DNA of 64,000 bases from the NCBI RefSeq assembly GCF_008364685.1, contig NZ_VTTL01000002.1, positions 186,001 through 250,000 of the forward strand. The letters are read 5' to 3'. Every line of letters begins with the position of its first letter. Within the stretch, counting starts at the first letter, position 1. The stretch comes from Xanthobacter oligotrophicus (GTDB lineage Bacteria > Pseudomonadota > Alphaproteobacteria > Rhizobiales > Xanthobacteraceae). The position numbers were made by a program, and so were the translations under genes. The notes under the pieces are model-generated. The model saw only the letters and a program-made list of their open reading frames with translations. It was not told where the DNA came from and searched no databases. Below are positions 1 to 7,731 of the stretch, one piece after another.

Positions 1-22
1 GAAGACGCCGGCGGCGGTCTTG

Positions 23-526
23 TCAGGCCGCGCGCATGTTGACCTGGGCGTCGGCGAGGCCGGTGAGCTTGGCGTCGGCCGCCTTCTCCTCGTCGAGGGT
101 GCGCTGGAGCACGGTGGCGCAGTCATTGCGGCCGAGCCGCTTGGCCCAGGCGATGAGGGTGCCGTAGCGGGTGATCTCGTAATGCTCCACCGCCTGCGCG
201 GCTGCGGCGAGGGCGGCATCCAGCACCTCGGGATCGGCCACCTCGGACGCCACCTCCTCCGCCTCGGCGATGATGCCGTCGATGGCCGGGCATTTCACCG
301 TCTTGGCCTCGACGCCATGCAGGCGGAACACCTCCTCGAGGCGCTTCACATGCTCCTCGGTCTCGCCGAGGTGAGACTGGAAGGCCTGGCGCAGGGTCGC
401 GCTCGAGGCCTTTTCGACCATGGTGGGCAGTGCCTTCAGGATGCGCTTTTCCGCGTAATAGATGTCGCGCAGGGTGTGCACGAAGAGATCGTCGAGCGAA
501 TGGATGTCTTTGGAAAAGAAGCCCAT
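23..526 (-). CDS. DUF892 (YciE/YciF-like) ferritin-like protein
   Basis: 167-residue all-helical protein that opens with the DUF892 signature (FFSKDIHSLDDLFVHTLRDIY, then YYAEKRILKALP). Family members are ferritin-like four-helix-bundle proteins of general stress responses; their biochemical role is not settled. Glu and His residues sit on the predicted helices (ETEEHVKRLEEVF, AVEHYEITRYG), consistent with a carboxylate-bridged metal site. The start is the ATG at 526, behind an AGGAGA ribosome site; a longer in-frame extension upstream lacks any conserved sequence. It is probably an osmotic or stationary-phase stress gene, like the small hydrophilic protein encoded just upstream on the same strand. 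Family call sure, function unsure. Confidence 0.9.
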   Translation of the reverse strand: MGFFSKDIHSLDDLFVHTLRDIYYAEKRILKALPTMVEKASSATLRQAFQSHLGETEEHVKRLEEVFRLHGVEAKTVKCPAIDGIIAEAEEVASEVADPEVLDAALAAAAQAVEHYEITRYGTLIAWAKRLGRNDCATVLQRTLDEEKAADAKLTGLADAQVNMRAA

Positions 527-558
527 GTCTGTCTCCTGATGTCTCTGGATTGCCGCGG

Positions 559-586
559 ATTTCAGCCGGCGCACGCCGGCTGAAAT
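559..586. terminator. 12-13 bp perfect hairpin
   Basis: Perfect inverted repeat (arms 559-570 and 575-586, extendable by one G-C pair into the loop) between the 604-855 gene and the DUF892 gene, both read leftwards. There is no T-run, so it is either a factor-dependent terminator, an mRNA-stabilising hairpin or an intergenic palindrome. Confidence 0.45.
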
Positions 587-603
587 CTCAGCGCCGGAAG
601 GCG

Positions 604-855
604 TCAGCGCGTGCCCGGCTTGCGGCCGGCCTCGGACTGCTGATCGCGGTCCTGCGAGGGGGAGCGCTTCTCCTCGGACTGACCGGCCTTGTGGCCGGCT
701 TCGGAGGCGCGATTGCGATCGGGATCGCCGCCGCCCTGCTGGCCACGGCCGTGATCCTGCTGGTGCTGCTGGCGGCTTTCCGCAGCCTTGCGGGCCGCCT
801 CCTTGGCCTGATCCGTCTCGGGAGTGCCGGAACCGCCCTGCTGACGATTGGTCAT
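604..855 (-). CDS. Small hydrophilic glycine/glutamine-rich stress-type protein
   Basis: 83-residue, very hydrophilic protein rich in Gly, Gln, Glu, Lys and Arg with no hydrophobic core. Loosely repeated segments (EAGHKAGQ, EAGRKPG) resemble the degenerate KGG repeats of GsiB/con-10-like stress-induced proteins. The ATG at 855 has a strong AGGAGG ribosome site. It lies 77 bp upstream of the DUF892 stress gene on the same strand, so a shared stress regulon is plausible. It is probably intrinsically disordered. No catalytic function can be assigned, and composition alone makes the family assignment weak. Confidence 0.6.
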   Translation of the reverse strand: MTNRQQGGSGTPETDQAKEAARKAAESRQQHQQDHGRGQQGGGDPDRNRASEAGHKAGQSEEKRSPSQDRDQQSEAGRKPGTR

Positions 856-956
856 GGGAATGTATCCTCCTGTTCAGCCCCTGGTCATGCAACGGAGGGG
901 AGAGAGGATGGTTCCTTCGATTTTTCAGAGCGCACAGCCACGCTCTACTCAAAATG

Positions 957-1009
957 AAAGCGCGACCGTCGCCGTATTTCTGGAAAAAATACGGCGACGG
1001 TCGCGCTTT
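957..1009. terminator. 23-bp perfect stem, bidirectional terminator candidate
   Basis: Arms 957-979 and 987-1009 are perfectly complementary over 23 bp around a 7-nt loop, with A/T-rich flanks giving T-runs on both strands. It lies 68 bp beyond the stop of the leftward 1078-2364 gene and 100 bp upstream of the 604-855 start. The stem is much longer than a usual intrinsic terminator stem. Confidence 0.75.
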
Positions 1010-1077
1010 TAATCATTATCAAAGGATCGATATTCCTCGATAAAACTACGATTTTCGCGGCGGATCGAGATTCACCC

Positions 1078-2364
1078 TCAATTGTCGTCAGGGTGACTCA
1101 CATCATCCAGCGCGATGTTGGTGCAGGAAATGGCGCCATCGGGCTCGTCGAACGCGGTCTGGGTGAGAAAGGCGCAGCGCGTGCCCTCGGCCGCGGCGAT
1201 GAAGGAGACGATGCGCTGGGTGATGCCGGCCACCTGGCTGGAATCGTCCGCCGGGCGGAAAGCGGCGTCGGCGGGTGGCTGCGGGCCGGCCTTCTTGGCG
1301 CTCTTCAGGTCGGTGACGGTGGGAATGAGCGAGAGGGTGTCGGCCGCATCATCCGGCGTCACCACCGGCTCGAGGGTCAGTGTGAACTGGTCGAAGCTAC
1401 CCTTGCCGAGGCGCGTCGCCTCCGCCTCTCCGGTCACGGTCGCCTTGAAGGCGGGGCCGGACACGCCGGGCACCACGGCCCCGGCGATCCTGAACTTGCG
1501 CGGCCCGGCGGCCGACGCATCGGGCGCCGCGCCCGACAAAAGGCGCGACAGCATGGCTTCCGCATAGGATTTCAGCTTCGCCTCGGACACCGTGTTCCCC
1601 TCCGCCACCCGGGCGCGGGGAATGGTGGCGAGGGCCATCTCGCCGCACAGCGCCGGCAGCATCACCGAGGAAACCAGCGGCACGCGGCGCAGGTCCTCGG
1701 CGTGCTTCGCCTCGCTGCCCACCGGCACGGCGATGTCCACGGACACGTCGTCGCCGCCCCGCGCGGCGAGGCGCAGGCGGCTCCAGGCGTCCTTCACCTT
1801 CTGCGTTGCCGTGCCACCCTGCTGCGGCACCACCATCAGATCGAGGTCGGCCACGGCGGCCGGCGCCTCGGGCGCCGCGGCCAGGTCCTTGGCGCGGAAC
1901 TGGACGGAGAGACCGCCATAGACACGCCCGCACCAATCCTCCGGATCATGCTGCAGCGCCAGCGCCGGCTCGGAGAAGCCCGCCGGCGGCCGAAACAGGG
2001 TGACCGCATCGATGCCGGGGATGCTGGTCGTCTCCTCGAAGATGCGGTGCAGTCCCCGCTCGTTCTCGCTGAAGACGAAGCGGTAGGCCTCCGCACCCTG
2101 CCCCACGGTGAGGGTGAGCACGCCGCTGGCCAGCGTACCGGAGAGCGGCAGCGCCGGGCGCGGATCGCCCACGGGCGCCGCCAGGGTGCCCGTCACCTTG
2201 CCGTCGGCCACGTCGATGCTGGCGATGGCCACATGGTAGGGATCGAAGAAGGGCAGCCCCGTCGCCATGTAGCGATCGGCGGCCCGCGCGGTGGCGGGCG
2301 CAAGCAGCCCGAGGGCGGCGACGAGGGCGAGACGCCCAGCTCGGGACATAGGAAGGTTGCGCAT
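1078..2364 (-). CDS. Exported protein of unknown function
   Basis: About 428 residues with a clear signal peptide (hydrophobic stretch LALVAALGLLAPATARA, Ala-x-Ala cleavage just before DRYMATG). The mature part is Ala/Pro/Gly-rich with predicted beta strands and few cysteines. I do not recognise a family or catalytic motif. The ATG at 2364 is used; an upstream GTG at 2385 and an internal ATG at 2349 are alternatives, and none has a strong ribosome site. It is monocistronic: the next gene upstream is divergent, and a long hairpin follows the stop. Likely periplasmic. Confidence 0.75.
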   Translation of the reverse strand: MRNLPMSRAGRLALVAALGLLAPATARAADRYMATGLPFFDPYHVAIASIDVADGKVTGTLAAPVGDPRPALPLSGTLASGVLTLTVGQGAEAYRFVFSENERGLHRIFEETTSIPGIDAVTLFRPPAGFSEPALALQHDPEDWCGRVYGGLSVQFRAKDLAAAPEAPAAVADLDLMVVPQQGGTATQKVKDAWSRLRLAARGGDDVSVDIAVPVGSEAKHAEDLRRVPLVSSVMLPALCGEMALATIPRARVAEGNTVSEAKLKSYAEAMLSRLLSGAAPDASAAGPRKFRIAGAVVPGVSGPAFKATVTGEAEATRLGKGSFDQFTLTLEPVVTPDDAADTLSLIPTVTDLKSAKKAGPQPPADAAFRPADDSSQVAGITQRIVSFIAAAEGTRCAFLTQTAFDEPDGAISCTNIALDDVSHPDDN

Positions 2365-2515
2365 GTTTCGCCGCCTCTGTGGCACTGCCGCGTTCGGCCC
2401 GCTCTATATCATCGGCAAAGCGGCGGACCCAAGGCGCAAGGCTGGGCGCGAACGGCTCCGGGCTTCAGCCGCGCCCGCGCTTAAAGCCGGCGCCTCGGAA
2501 TGCTAGTGATGAACC

Positions 2516-3376
2516 ATGAGCGCTCTTAAGCCCCCTGCCCGCCGCACCGCCCGCGTCACCACCCCCGACGGCATCGGCATCGCCGCCGAGGCCTTCGGCG
2601 CCGAGCCCTTCGGCACCGGGACTCGGCCGGGCATCGTCTTCATCCACGGCTTTTCCCAGTCGAGCCTGTGCTGGTCGCGGCAGACGGCCAGCCCTCTCCT
2701 CTCCGACTTCCAAATGGTCACCTACGATTTCCGCGGGCATGGCGCCTCGGACAAGCCGGAAGACCCCGCCCGCTACAAGGCGGCGGAACTCTGGGCGGGC
2801 GAGGTGGACGCCGTGATCCGCACCTTCGGTCTGGAGCGGCCGGTGCTGGTGGGCTGGTCCTATGCCGGGCGTATCATCGGCGACTATGTGACCATCTTCG
2901 GGACCAAGGGCATCTCCGGCATCGTGTATGTCGATGCCGTGACCGCCAACGAACGGCGCTTCTACGGCAGCTGTAACCGCCTCATGCGACAGATGTGCAG
3001 CCCGGACGTAACCCAGAACATCACGGCGACCCGCGCCTTCCTGCGCCGCTGCTTCGCCAATCCGATCCCCCAGCCCCTGTTCGAGCTGATGTTCGGCGTG
3101 AACATGCTGGTGCCACACAACATCCGCGCCGCCCTGTTCGACCGGGTGGCGGATTATGACGCCGTGAACCGCACCCTCGACGTGCCCGTCCTGGTGGTCC
3201 AGGGCGCCCTCGACGAGGTGGTGGCCCCGGCCATGGCGGAACATATTACCGAAATCGTGCCGAACGCCCGGCTCGATCTCTTTGAGGGCGCCGGCCATGC
3301 GCCGTTCCTGGAGGCGCCGGAGCGCTTCAATGCGGCGCTGGCCGCTTTCGTGCGGGAGGTAGCCGGCAAGGCTTGA
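2516..3376 (+). CDS. Alpha/beta-fold hydrolase
   Basis: 286 residues with the canonical alpha/beta-hydrolase layout. There is an oxyanion-hole segment FIHGFSQS (42-49), the DFRGHGASD turn, nucleophile elbow GWSYAG with Ser115, an acid residue in GALDEVV and the catalytic His in GAGHAPF near the C-terminus. No signal peptide, so cytoplasmic. The substrate cannot be read from the sequence; esterases, haloperoxidase-like and lactone hydrolases share this pattern. It is divergent from the exported protein to its left and is followed by the L,D-transpeptidase on the same strand after 173 bp. Confidence 0.9.
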   Translation: MSALKPPARRTARVTTPDGIGIAAEAFGAEPFGTGTRPGIVFIHGFSQSSLCWSRQTASPLLSDFQMVTYDFRGHGASDKPEDPARYKAAELWAGEVDAVIRTFGLERPVLVGWSYAGRIIGDYVTIFGTKGISGIVYVDAVTANERRFYGSCNRLMRQMCSPDVTQNITATRAFLRRCFANPIPQPLFELMFGVNMLVPHNIRAALFDRVADYDAVNRTLDVPVLVVQGALDEVVAPAMAEHITEIVPNARLDLFEGAGHAPFLEAPERFNAALAAFVREVAGKA

Positions 3377-3549
3377 GCGTTGCGGCAAGGCCCCACGGGC
3401 CGAAAATCCGCATCACACTCCCGTGCGGCCGGAACCGCCATGCCACAAAGCGGTTGCAGTCATGTCCATTTTACGGCGACAAAATGGACGTCGGAGCGCG
3501 ATCCGCTCCCCGTGTGTCCCCTTCGTTCCTCAGCCGAGACGTAAGACCC

Positions 3550-4143
3550 ATGACGCACTTCAGATCCCTCGCCCTGGCCGCCGTCGCGGCCACGCTCGTG
3601 GCGGCGGGGCCGGCGCGAGCCGACGACCGCTACGACCTCTTCAACTTCAACAAGCTGTTCAGCGGCGCCAACAGCAATGCCGGCTACGTGGGCACCTCCT
3701 CGCCCATCGGCCGGCAGGTGGTGTCCATCGACCCGCGATACGCGCCGGGCACCATCGTCATCCGCACGTCGGAGCGGCGGCTTTATTATGTCACCTCCCG
3801 TGGCGAGGCCCTGCGCTACGGCGTCGGTGTGGGCCGCGAGGGCTTCCAGTGGTCCGGCGTGAAGACCGTCAGCGCCAAGAAGGAATGGCCGGGCTGGACG
3901 CCGCCCTCGCAGATGCTGAAGCGCCGGCCCGATCTGCCGCGCTACATGCCGGGGGGCATCGAAAATCCGCTGGGCGCCCGCGCCATGTATCTCGGCTCCA
4001 GCCTCTATCGCATCCACGGCTCCAACGAGCCCGAGACCATCGGCCAGGCGGTCTCCTCCGGCTGCTTCCGCATGACCAACGACGATGTGGTGGACCTCTA
4101 CAACCGCGTCCGCGTGGGGACCACGGTGTACGTGCTGCGCTGA
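3550..4143 (+). CDS. L,D-transpeptidase (YkuD/ErfK family)
   Basis: 197 residues with a signal peptide (ends at PARA, residue 24), then a YkuD domain. The catalytic motif is complete: His156 in YRIHGSN and Cys172 in SSGCFRM. The family forms 3-3 crosslinks in peptidoglycan or attaches proteins to it in the periplasm. The ATG at 3550 places the signal peptide correctly; the upstream in-frame extension to 3373 is not protein-like. A bidirectional hairpin terminator separates it from the convergent cold-shock gene. Confidence 0.92.
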   Translation: MTHFRSLALAAVAATLVAAGPARADDRYDLFNFNKLFSGANSNAGYVGTSSPIGRQVVSIDPRYAPGTIVIRTSERRLYYVTSRGEALRYGVGVGREGFQWSGVKTVSAKKEWPGWTPPSQMLKRRPDLPRYMPGGIENPLGARAMYLGSSLYRIHGSNEPETIGQAVSSGCFRMTNDDVVDLYNRVRVGTTVYVLR

Positions 4144-4192
4144 GCGCGGCGGCCGGGAGCAGCGATCTGACAACAGCTGCTCCAAACGCAAA

Positions 4193-4224
4193 AAACCCCG
4201 GCCACCTTGCGGTGACCGGGGTTT
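4193..4224. terminator. Bidirectional intrinsic terminator
   Basis: Arms AAACCCCGG(C)CACC and GGTG(A)CCGGGGTTT around a TTGC loop, with one mismatch and A/T flanks on both sides. It sits between the convergent L,D-transpeptidase and cold-shock genes and can serve both. Confidence 0.85.
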
Positions 4225-4243
4225 CTTAAATCAGAGCGTCAGC

Positions 4244-4450
4244 TCAGAGAGCGGCGAGGTTCGACGCCTTGCTCTTACCGCGGTTGTCCGCGACGATGTC
4301 GAAGGACACCTTCTGGCCATCGTTCAGGCCATAGAGGCCGGAGCGCTCCACGTCCGAGATGTGCACGAAGACGTCGGGGCCGCCCTCATCCTGCTGGATG
4401 AAGCCGAAACCCTTCTGGGAATTGAAAAACTTGACGGTACCTGTGGCCAT
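4244..4450 (-). CDS. CspA-family cold-shock protein
   Basis: 68-residue single cold-shock domain with both nucleic-acid-binding motifs: RNP1 KGFGFI (residues 13-18) and RNP2 VFVHIS (27-32). It binds single-stranded RNA/DNA and acts as an RNA chaperone in the cytoplasm. Length and sequence are typical for the alphaproteobacterial group. The ATG at 4450 follows GGAGG. A 379-bp gap upstream suggests the long 5' leader usual for csp genes. Paralogues are expected elsewhere, so no specific csp letter is assigned. Confidence 0.96.
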   Translation of the reverse strand: MATGTVKFFNSQKGFGFIQQDEGGPDVFVHISDVERSGLYGLNDGQKVSFDIVADNRGKSKASNLAAL

Positions 4451-4829
4451 GGTGGCCTCCTGTGCGCGCAGGTCGCTCTTCAGCTGTGCCTGCGCCAGTC
4501 ACCCCCGCGCACGACCAACGTCGCGGCGCAGCGGGGCGTAGTTCTAGACGAGTTCGAATTGGAAGGCTTTTGTGTCGCGGCCCGAAGGAAACGATGAAGC
4601 AGGCCGATGACGAACTGTCCGCTCAGCTCGCCCCTCCGCACATCCATGATGATGGAAAGCGGAGGAACGAACACCCAGTGCCGCGGCGGGATCGGAGTAC
4701 ATCCGTCCGTCTCCCGAATGCGTTCGCGCTTTGGAGCGCGCCGCGTCCGGCGGCTTGGGTTGAGGGAGAGATAGGGACCAATAACGGCCTTTCAAGGGCA
4801 GCCCGCAAAATAATGCGCACCGCCTGAGC
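4451..4829. other. Non-coding gap upstream of the cold-shock gene
   Basis: No convincing gene: the overlapping reading frames here lack ribosome sites and family features. The stretch likely holds the promoter and long leader of the cold-shock gene and the 3' end of the ABC importer operon; I found no clear terminator for that operon. Confidence 0.5.
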
Positions 4830-5846
4830 TTATTTTCCGCCCGCCGCAGCCTTCGCAACGAAACGATCGTCGAAGGTCTTCGCCAGATCGATGGTCGCAG
4901 CCTTCAGCTCCGGATCAAACTCCACCAGCATGGCGAGCGCGTTTTTCATGCCCTGGGCGGGAATGACGCCGGTGCGCGAATAGATGGGCAGGGAATTCTT
5001 CACTGCCGAGAGATAAAGCGCGCGGTCCCCCAGCAGGTATTCTTCCGGCACCACGGCGGCCACGTCCTCGGGGGTGGCCATCTTCAGCCACATCAGGGTG
5101 CGGTAGAAGGCGTTCACCAGCTTCTGGGTGGTCACCGGGTTCGCCTCGACGAAATCGCGCTTCATGTAGAGCACGGCGGCCGGGTTGGCGCCGCCGAAGA
5201 TCTTGTCGTTGCCCGCCTCGGTGCGGCTGTCGGCCAGCACCTTCACGTCGCCGTCGTCCTCCAGCTTGGTGATGACCGGGTCGAGGTTGGACATGGCGTC
5301 GATCTCGCCGCGCTTCATCTGCGCCACGGCGGAGGCCCCGCCGCCGACCCCGATGAAGGCCACGTCCTCCGGCTTCAGCCCCTCCTTCGCCAGCAGGAAA
5401 TTGACGAAGAAATTGGTGGAGGAGCCCGGCGCGGTGACGCCGATCTTGGCGCCCTTCAGGTCCTTCACCGAAGTGATGGGCCTGTCCTTGCGCGCCACCA
5501 GCACGATGCCGGGGAAGCGCCCCAGCTCGATGACCGAGACGATGTCCTGCCCCTTGGCCTGCATGCGGATGGTATGTTCATAAGCGCCGGTGACCACGTC
5601 GATGGAGCCGCCGATGAGCGCCTGGAGCGATTTCGCCCCGCCGCCGAAATCGTTGATGGTGACGTCGAGCCCCTCGTCCTTGAAGAAGCCCTTCCGCTCG
5701 GCGATGGTCAGCGGCAGGTAATAGAGCAGCGGCTTGCCGCCCACGCCCAGCGTCAGCTTCGGCTTTTCCGCCTGCTGCGCCGAGGCCGGCGAGACTGCGA
5801 GCATAAGGGCCGCGCCGAGCGCAGCCGCCAGCGTTCCGATGCGCAT
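4830..5846 (-). CDS. NitT/TauT-type ABC transporter substrate-binding protein
   Basis: 338 residues with a signal peptide cleaved after ASAQQA, and the SsuA/TauA/NMT1-like fold: LTLGVGGKPLLYYLPLTIAERKG at the N-terminus and the TAPGSSTNFFVNFLL helix. It delivers its ligand to the membrane permease encoded next to it. This family binds sulfonates, nitrate, pyrimidine precursors or riboflavin-type molecules; the sequence does not reveal which. Third gene of the ATPase-permease-binding protein operon, 34 bp after the permease. Confidence 0.9.
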   Translation of the reverse strand: MRIGTLAAALGAALMLAVSPASAQQAEKPKLTLGVGGKPLLYYLPLTIAERKGFFKDEGLDVTINDFGGGAKSLQALIGGSIDVVTGAYEHTIRMQAKGQDIVSVIELGRFPGIVLVARKDRPITSVKDLKGAKIGVTAPGSSTNFFVNFLLAKEGLKPEDVAFIGVGGGASAVAQMKRGEIDAMSNLDPVITKLEDDGDVKVLADSRTEAGNDKIFGGANPAAVLYMKRDFVEANPVTTQKLVNAFYRTLMWLKMATPEDVAAVVPEEYLLGDRALYLSAVKNSLPIYSRTGVIPAQGMKNALAMLVEFDPELKAATIDLAKTFDDRFVAKAAAGGK

Positions 5847-5880
5847 GGTGTCCTCCCTTTCGTTCTGCTGTTCTTCTGGT

Positions 5881-6696
5881 TCACCCCTGCCCTGCCGGCG
5901 ACGGACGCCAGACCAGGAGGCGGTTCTCGATGGCGCTGACGCCGGTGTCGATGACGATGACGAACAGGGCCAGCACCAGCATGCCGGAGAACACCCCGGT
6001 CACGTCGAACACTCCCTCCGCCTGGTGGATGCGATAGCCGAGCCCGGCCGCCGAGCCGAGATATTCGCCCACCACCGCCCCCACCAGCGCAAAGCCAACC
6101 GCCGTGTGCAGGGAGGAGAACATCCAGGTGAGGGCCGACGGCCAGAACACATGGCGCATGAGCTGGCGCTCGCTCATGCCCAGCATGCGGGCGTTGGAAA
6201 GCAGCGTCGGGCTCACCTCCTTCACGCCCTGGTAGACGTTGAAGAAGACGATGAAGAACACCAGCGTGACCCCCAGCGCCACCTTCGACCAGATGCCGAG
6301 CCCCAGCCACAGGGCGAAGATGGGCGCCAGCACCACCCGCGGCAGCGCGTTCGCCATCTTCACGTAAGGATCGAACACCGCCGCGAGCAGCGCCTTGCGA
6401 GCGAACCAGAAGCCCACCAGCACCCCGCCGGCGGCACCGATGATGAAGGCCAGTGTCGTCTCCAGCAGCGTGACGCCCAGATGATACCAGATGACACCGG
6501 TGGCAAAGTCGCGCCAGGTGCGCTCGAACACGGCCAGCGGCGTCGAGAAGAAGAACGGATCGAGCGGATAGAAGGGCTTCGGCGAGAGCGCCGGGATGGA
6601 CAGCTTCACCGTGGCGCCGAAATGCCAGATGGCGATAAGCACCGCTGCCACCAGAACCTGCAAAACCAGCAGCACGAGACGCGAGCGAGCGATCAT
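5881..6696 (-). CDS. NitT/TauT-type ABC transporter permease
   Basis: 271 residues, about six membrane helices, with the EAA-type cytoplasmic loop (LLSNARMLGMSERQLMRHVFWPSA) that contacts the ATPase. SsuC/TauC-like. The ATG at 6696 overlaps the ATPase stop by 4 bp (ATGA), showing translational coupling; longer reading frames extend into the ATPase gene in another frame and are not real. Partner of the ATPase (6693-7541) and binding protein (4830-5846). Confidence 0.92.
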   Translation of the reverse strand: MIARSRLVLLVLQVLVAAVLIAIWHFGATVKLSIPALSPKPFYPLDPFFFSTPLAVFERTWRDFATGVIWYHLGVTLLETTLAFIIGAAGGVLVGFWFARKALLAAVFDPYVKMANALPRVVLAPIFALWLGLGIWSKVALGVTLVFFIVFFNVYQGVKEVSPTLLSNARMLGMSERQLMRHVFWPSALTWMFSSLHTAVGFALVGAVVGEYLGSAAGLGYRIHQAEGVFDVTGVFSGMLVLALFVIVIDTGVSAIENRLLVWRPSPAGQG

Positions 6697-7541
6697 CCCA
6701 CCGCCTCCGACTGGCGATAGCCCTTTACCACTTCGTCCTTGAGCATGGCCCAGATCTCGCGGTGGAGCTGGTGGAAGGCGGGCTCCAGCCGCACATCCAT
6801 GCCGCGCGGCCGGGCCAGCGACACCCGCCACTCGCCGATGATGCGCGAGGCCGGCCCCGCCCCCATGATCACCACCCGGTCGGCCAAGGCGATGGCTTCC
6901 TCCAGATCGTGGGTGACGAACAGCACCGCCTTGCGGTCGGCGCTCCACAGGTCGAGCAGCAGATTGCCCATGATCTGGCGGGTCTGGGCGTCCAGCGGGC
7001 CGAACGGCTCGTCCATGAGCAGGATCTTGGGATCGCGGATCAGCACCTGCGCAAGGCCCACGCGCTTCCGCTGCCCGCCGGAGAGCATGTGCGGATAGCG
7101 ATCGGCGAAGGCGGAAAGCCCAACACGGCCAAGCCAGCGCCGGGCCTTCTCGCGCGCCTCGCCCTGCTTGGTGCCGGCGACTTCAAGGCCGATGGCCACG
7201 TTCTCCAGCGCGCTCTTCCAGGGAAACAGCGCTTCAGCTTGAAACAGGTAGCCGGCCTTGCGGTTCAGCCCGGCAAGCGGATCGCCGAAGATGGAGACGG
7301 TGCCGGTGGCCGGCGTCAGCAGGCCGGCGGTGGCATTGAGCAGGGTGGACTTGCCGCAGCCCGTGGGGCCGACGATGGCGACGAACTCGCCGTCCGCGAC
7401 ATCGAGGTTCACCCCCTCCACCGCCACGAACGGGGCCGCGCTGCCCGCCTGGGCGGGAAAGGCGATGGAGAGGCCGCGCAGAACGACGGCGCGGGTCGCG
7501 GCATCGCGACCGCCCGCGACCACGCTGAAAGGTGGCGACAC
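6693..7541 (-). CDS. NitT/TauT-type ABC transporter ATPase
   Basis: 282 residues with a complete ABC cassette: Walker A GPTGCGKST (58-66), Q-loop Gln101, signature LSGGQ (153-157), Walker B ILLMDEP (173-179) and the H-loop VTHDLEEA. The N-terminal 35 residues are a non-conserved extension. Start is GTG at 7541 with a GGAGGAG ribosome site. First gene of a three-gene importer operon; energises uptake of an unidentified organic or sulfonate/nitrate-type solute. Confidence 0.93.
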   Translation of the reverse strand: MSPPFSVVAGGRDAATRAVVLRGLSIAFPAQAGSAAPFVAVEGVNLDVADGEFVAIVGPTGCGKSTLLNATAGLLTPATGTVSIFGDPLAGLNRKAGYLFQAEALFPWKSALENVAIGLEVAGTKQGEAREKARRWLGRVGLSAFADRYPHMLSGGQRKRVGLAQVLIRDPKILLMDEPFGPLDAQTRQIMGNLLLDLWSADRKAVLFVTHDLEEAIALADRVVIMGAGPASRIIGEWRVSLARPRGMDVRLEPAFHQLHREIWAMLKDEVVKGYRQSEAVG

Positions 7542-7731
7542 GCAACTCCTCCCGCTTCCTCAGCGCCCGTTCGAGGGCACACGTCCGGTTGGCCGGATCA
7601 CGGGCAAAGGTAGCGGCGGAGGCGAAAGAGGCAAGGCGAGAAAAGGCGGGCAAGGCACGCGCGACGACGCCCGGCGCACGCCCCTTCACCTTCGCCATGA
7701 TCGGATGCGAGAATGCCCTACAGGAAACATC

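Noticed and set aside
23-952. 309-codon version of the DUF892 gene
   Set aside because: The first 142 codons antisense the small stress gene and lack conservation; ATG at 526 has a good ribosome site.
1093-2484. Long plus-strand frame opposite the exported protein
   Set aside because: His/Gly/Arg-rich antisense translation typical of GC-rich shadows; no signal peptide or family, while the minus strand has both start and signal peptide.
4462-4827. Small plus-strand frame in the cold-shock leader
   Set aside because: No ribosome site, no similarity, and it would overlap the leader of the cold-shock gene.
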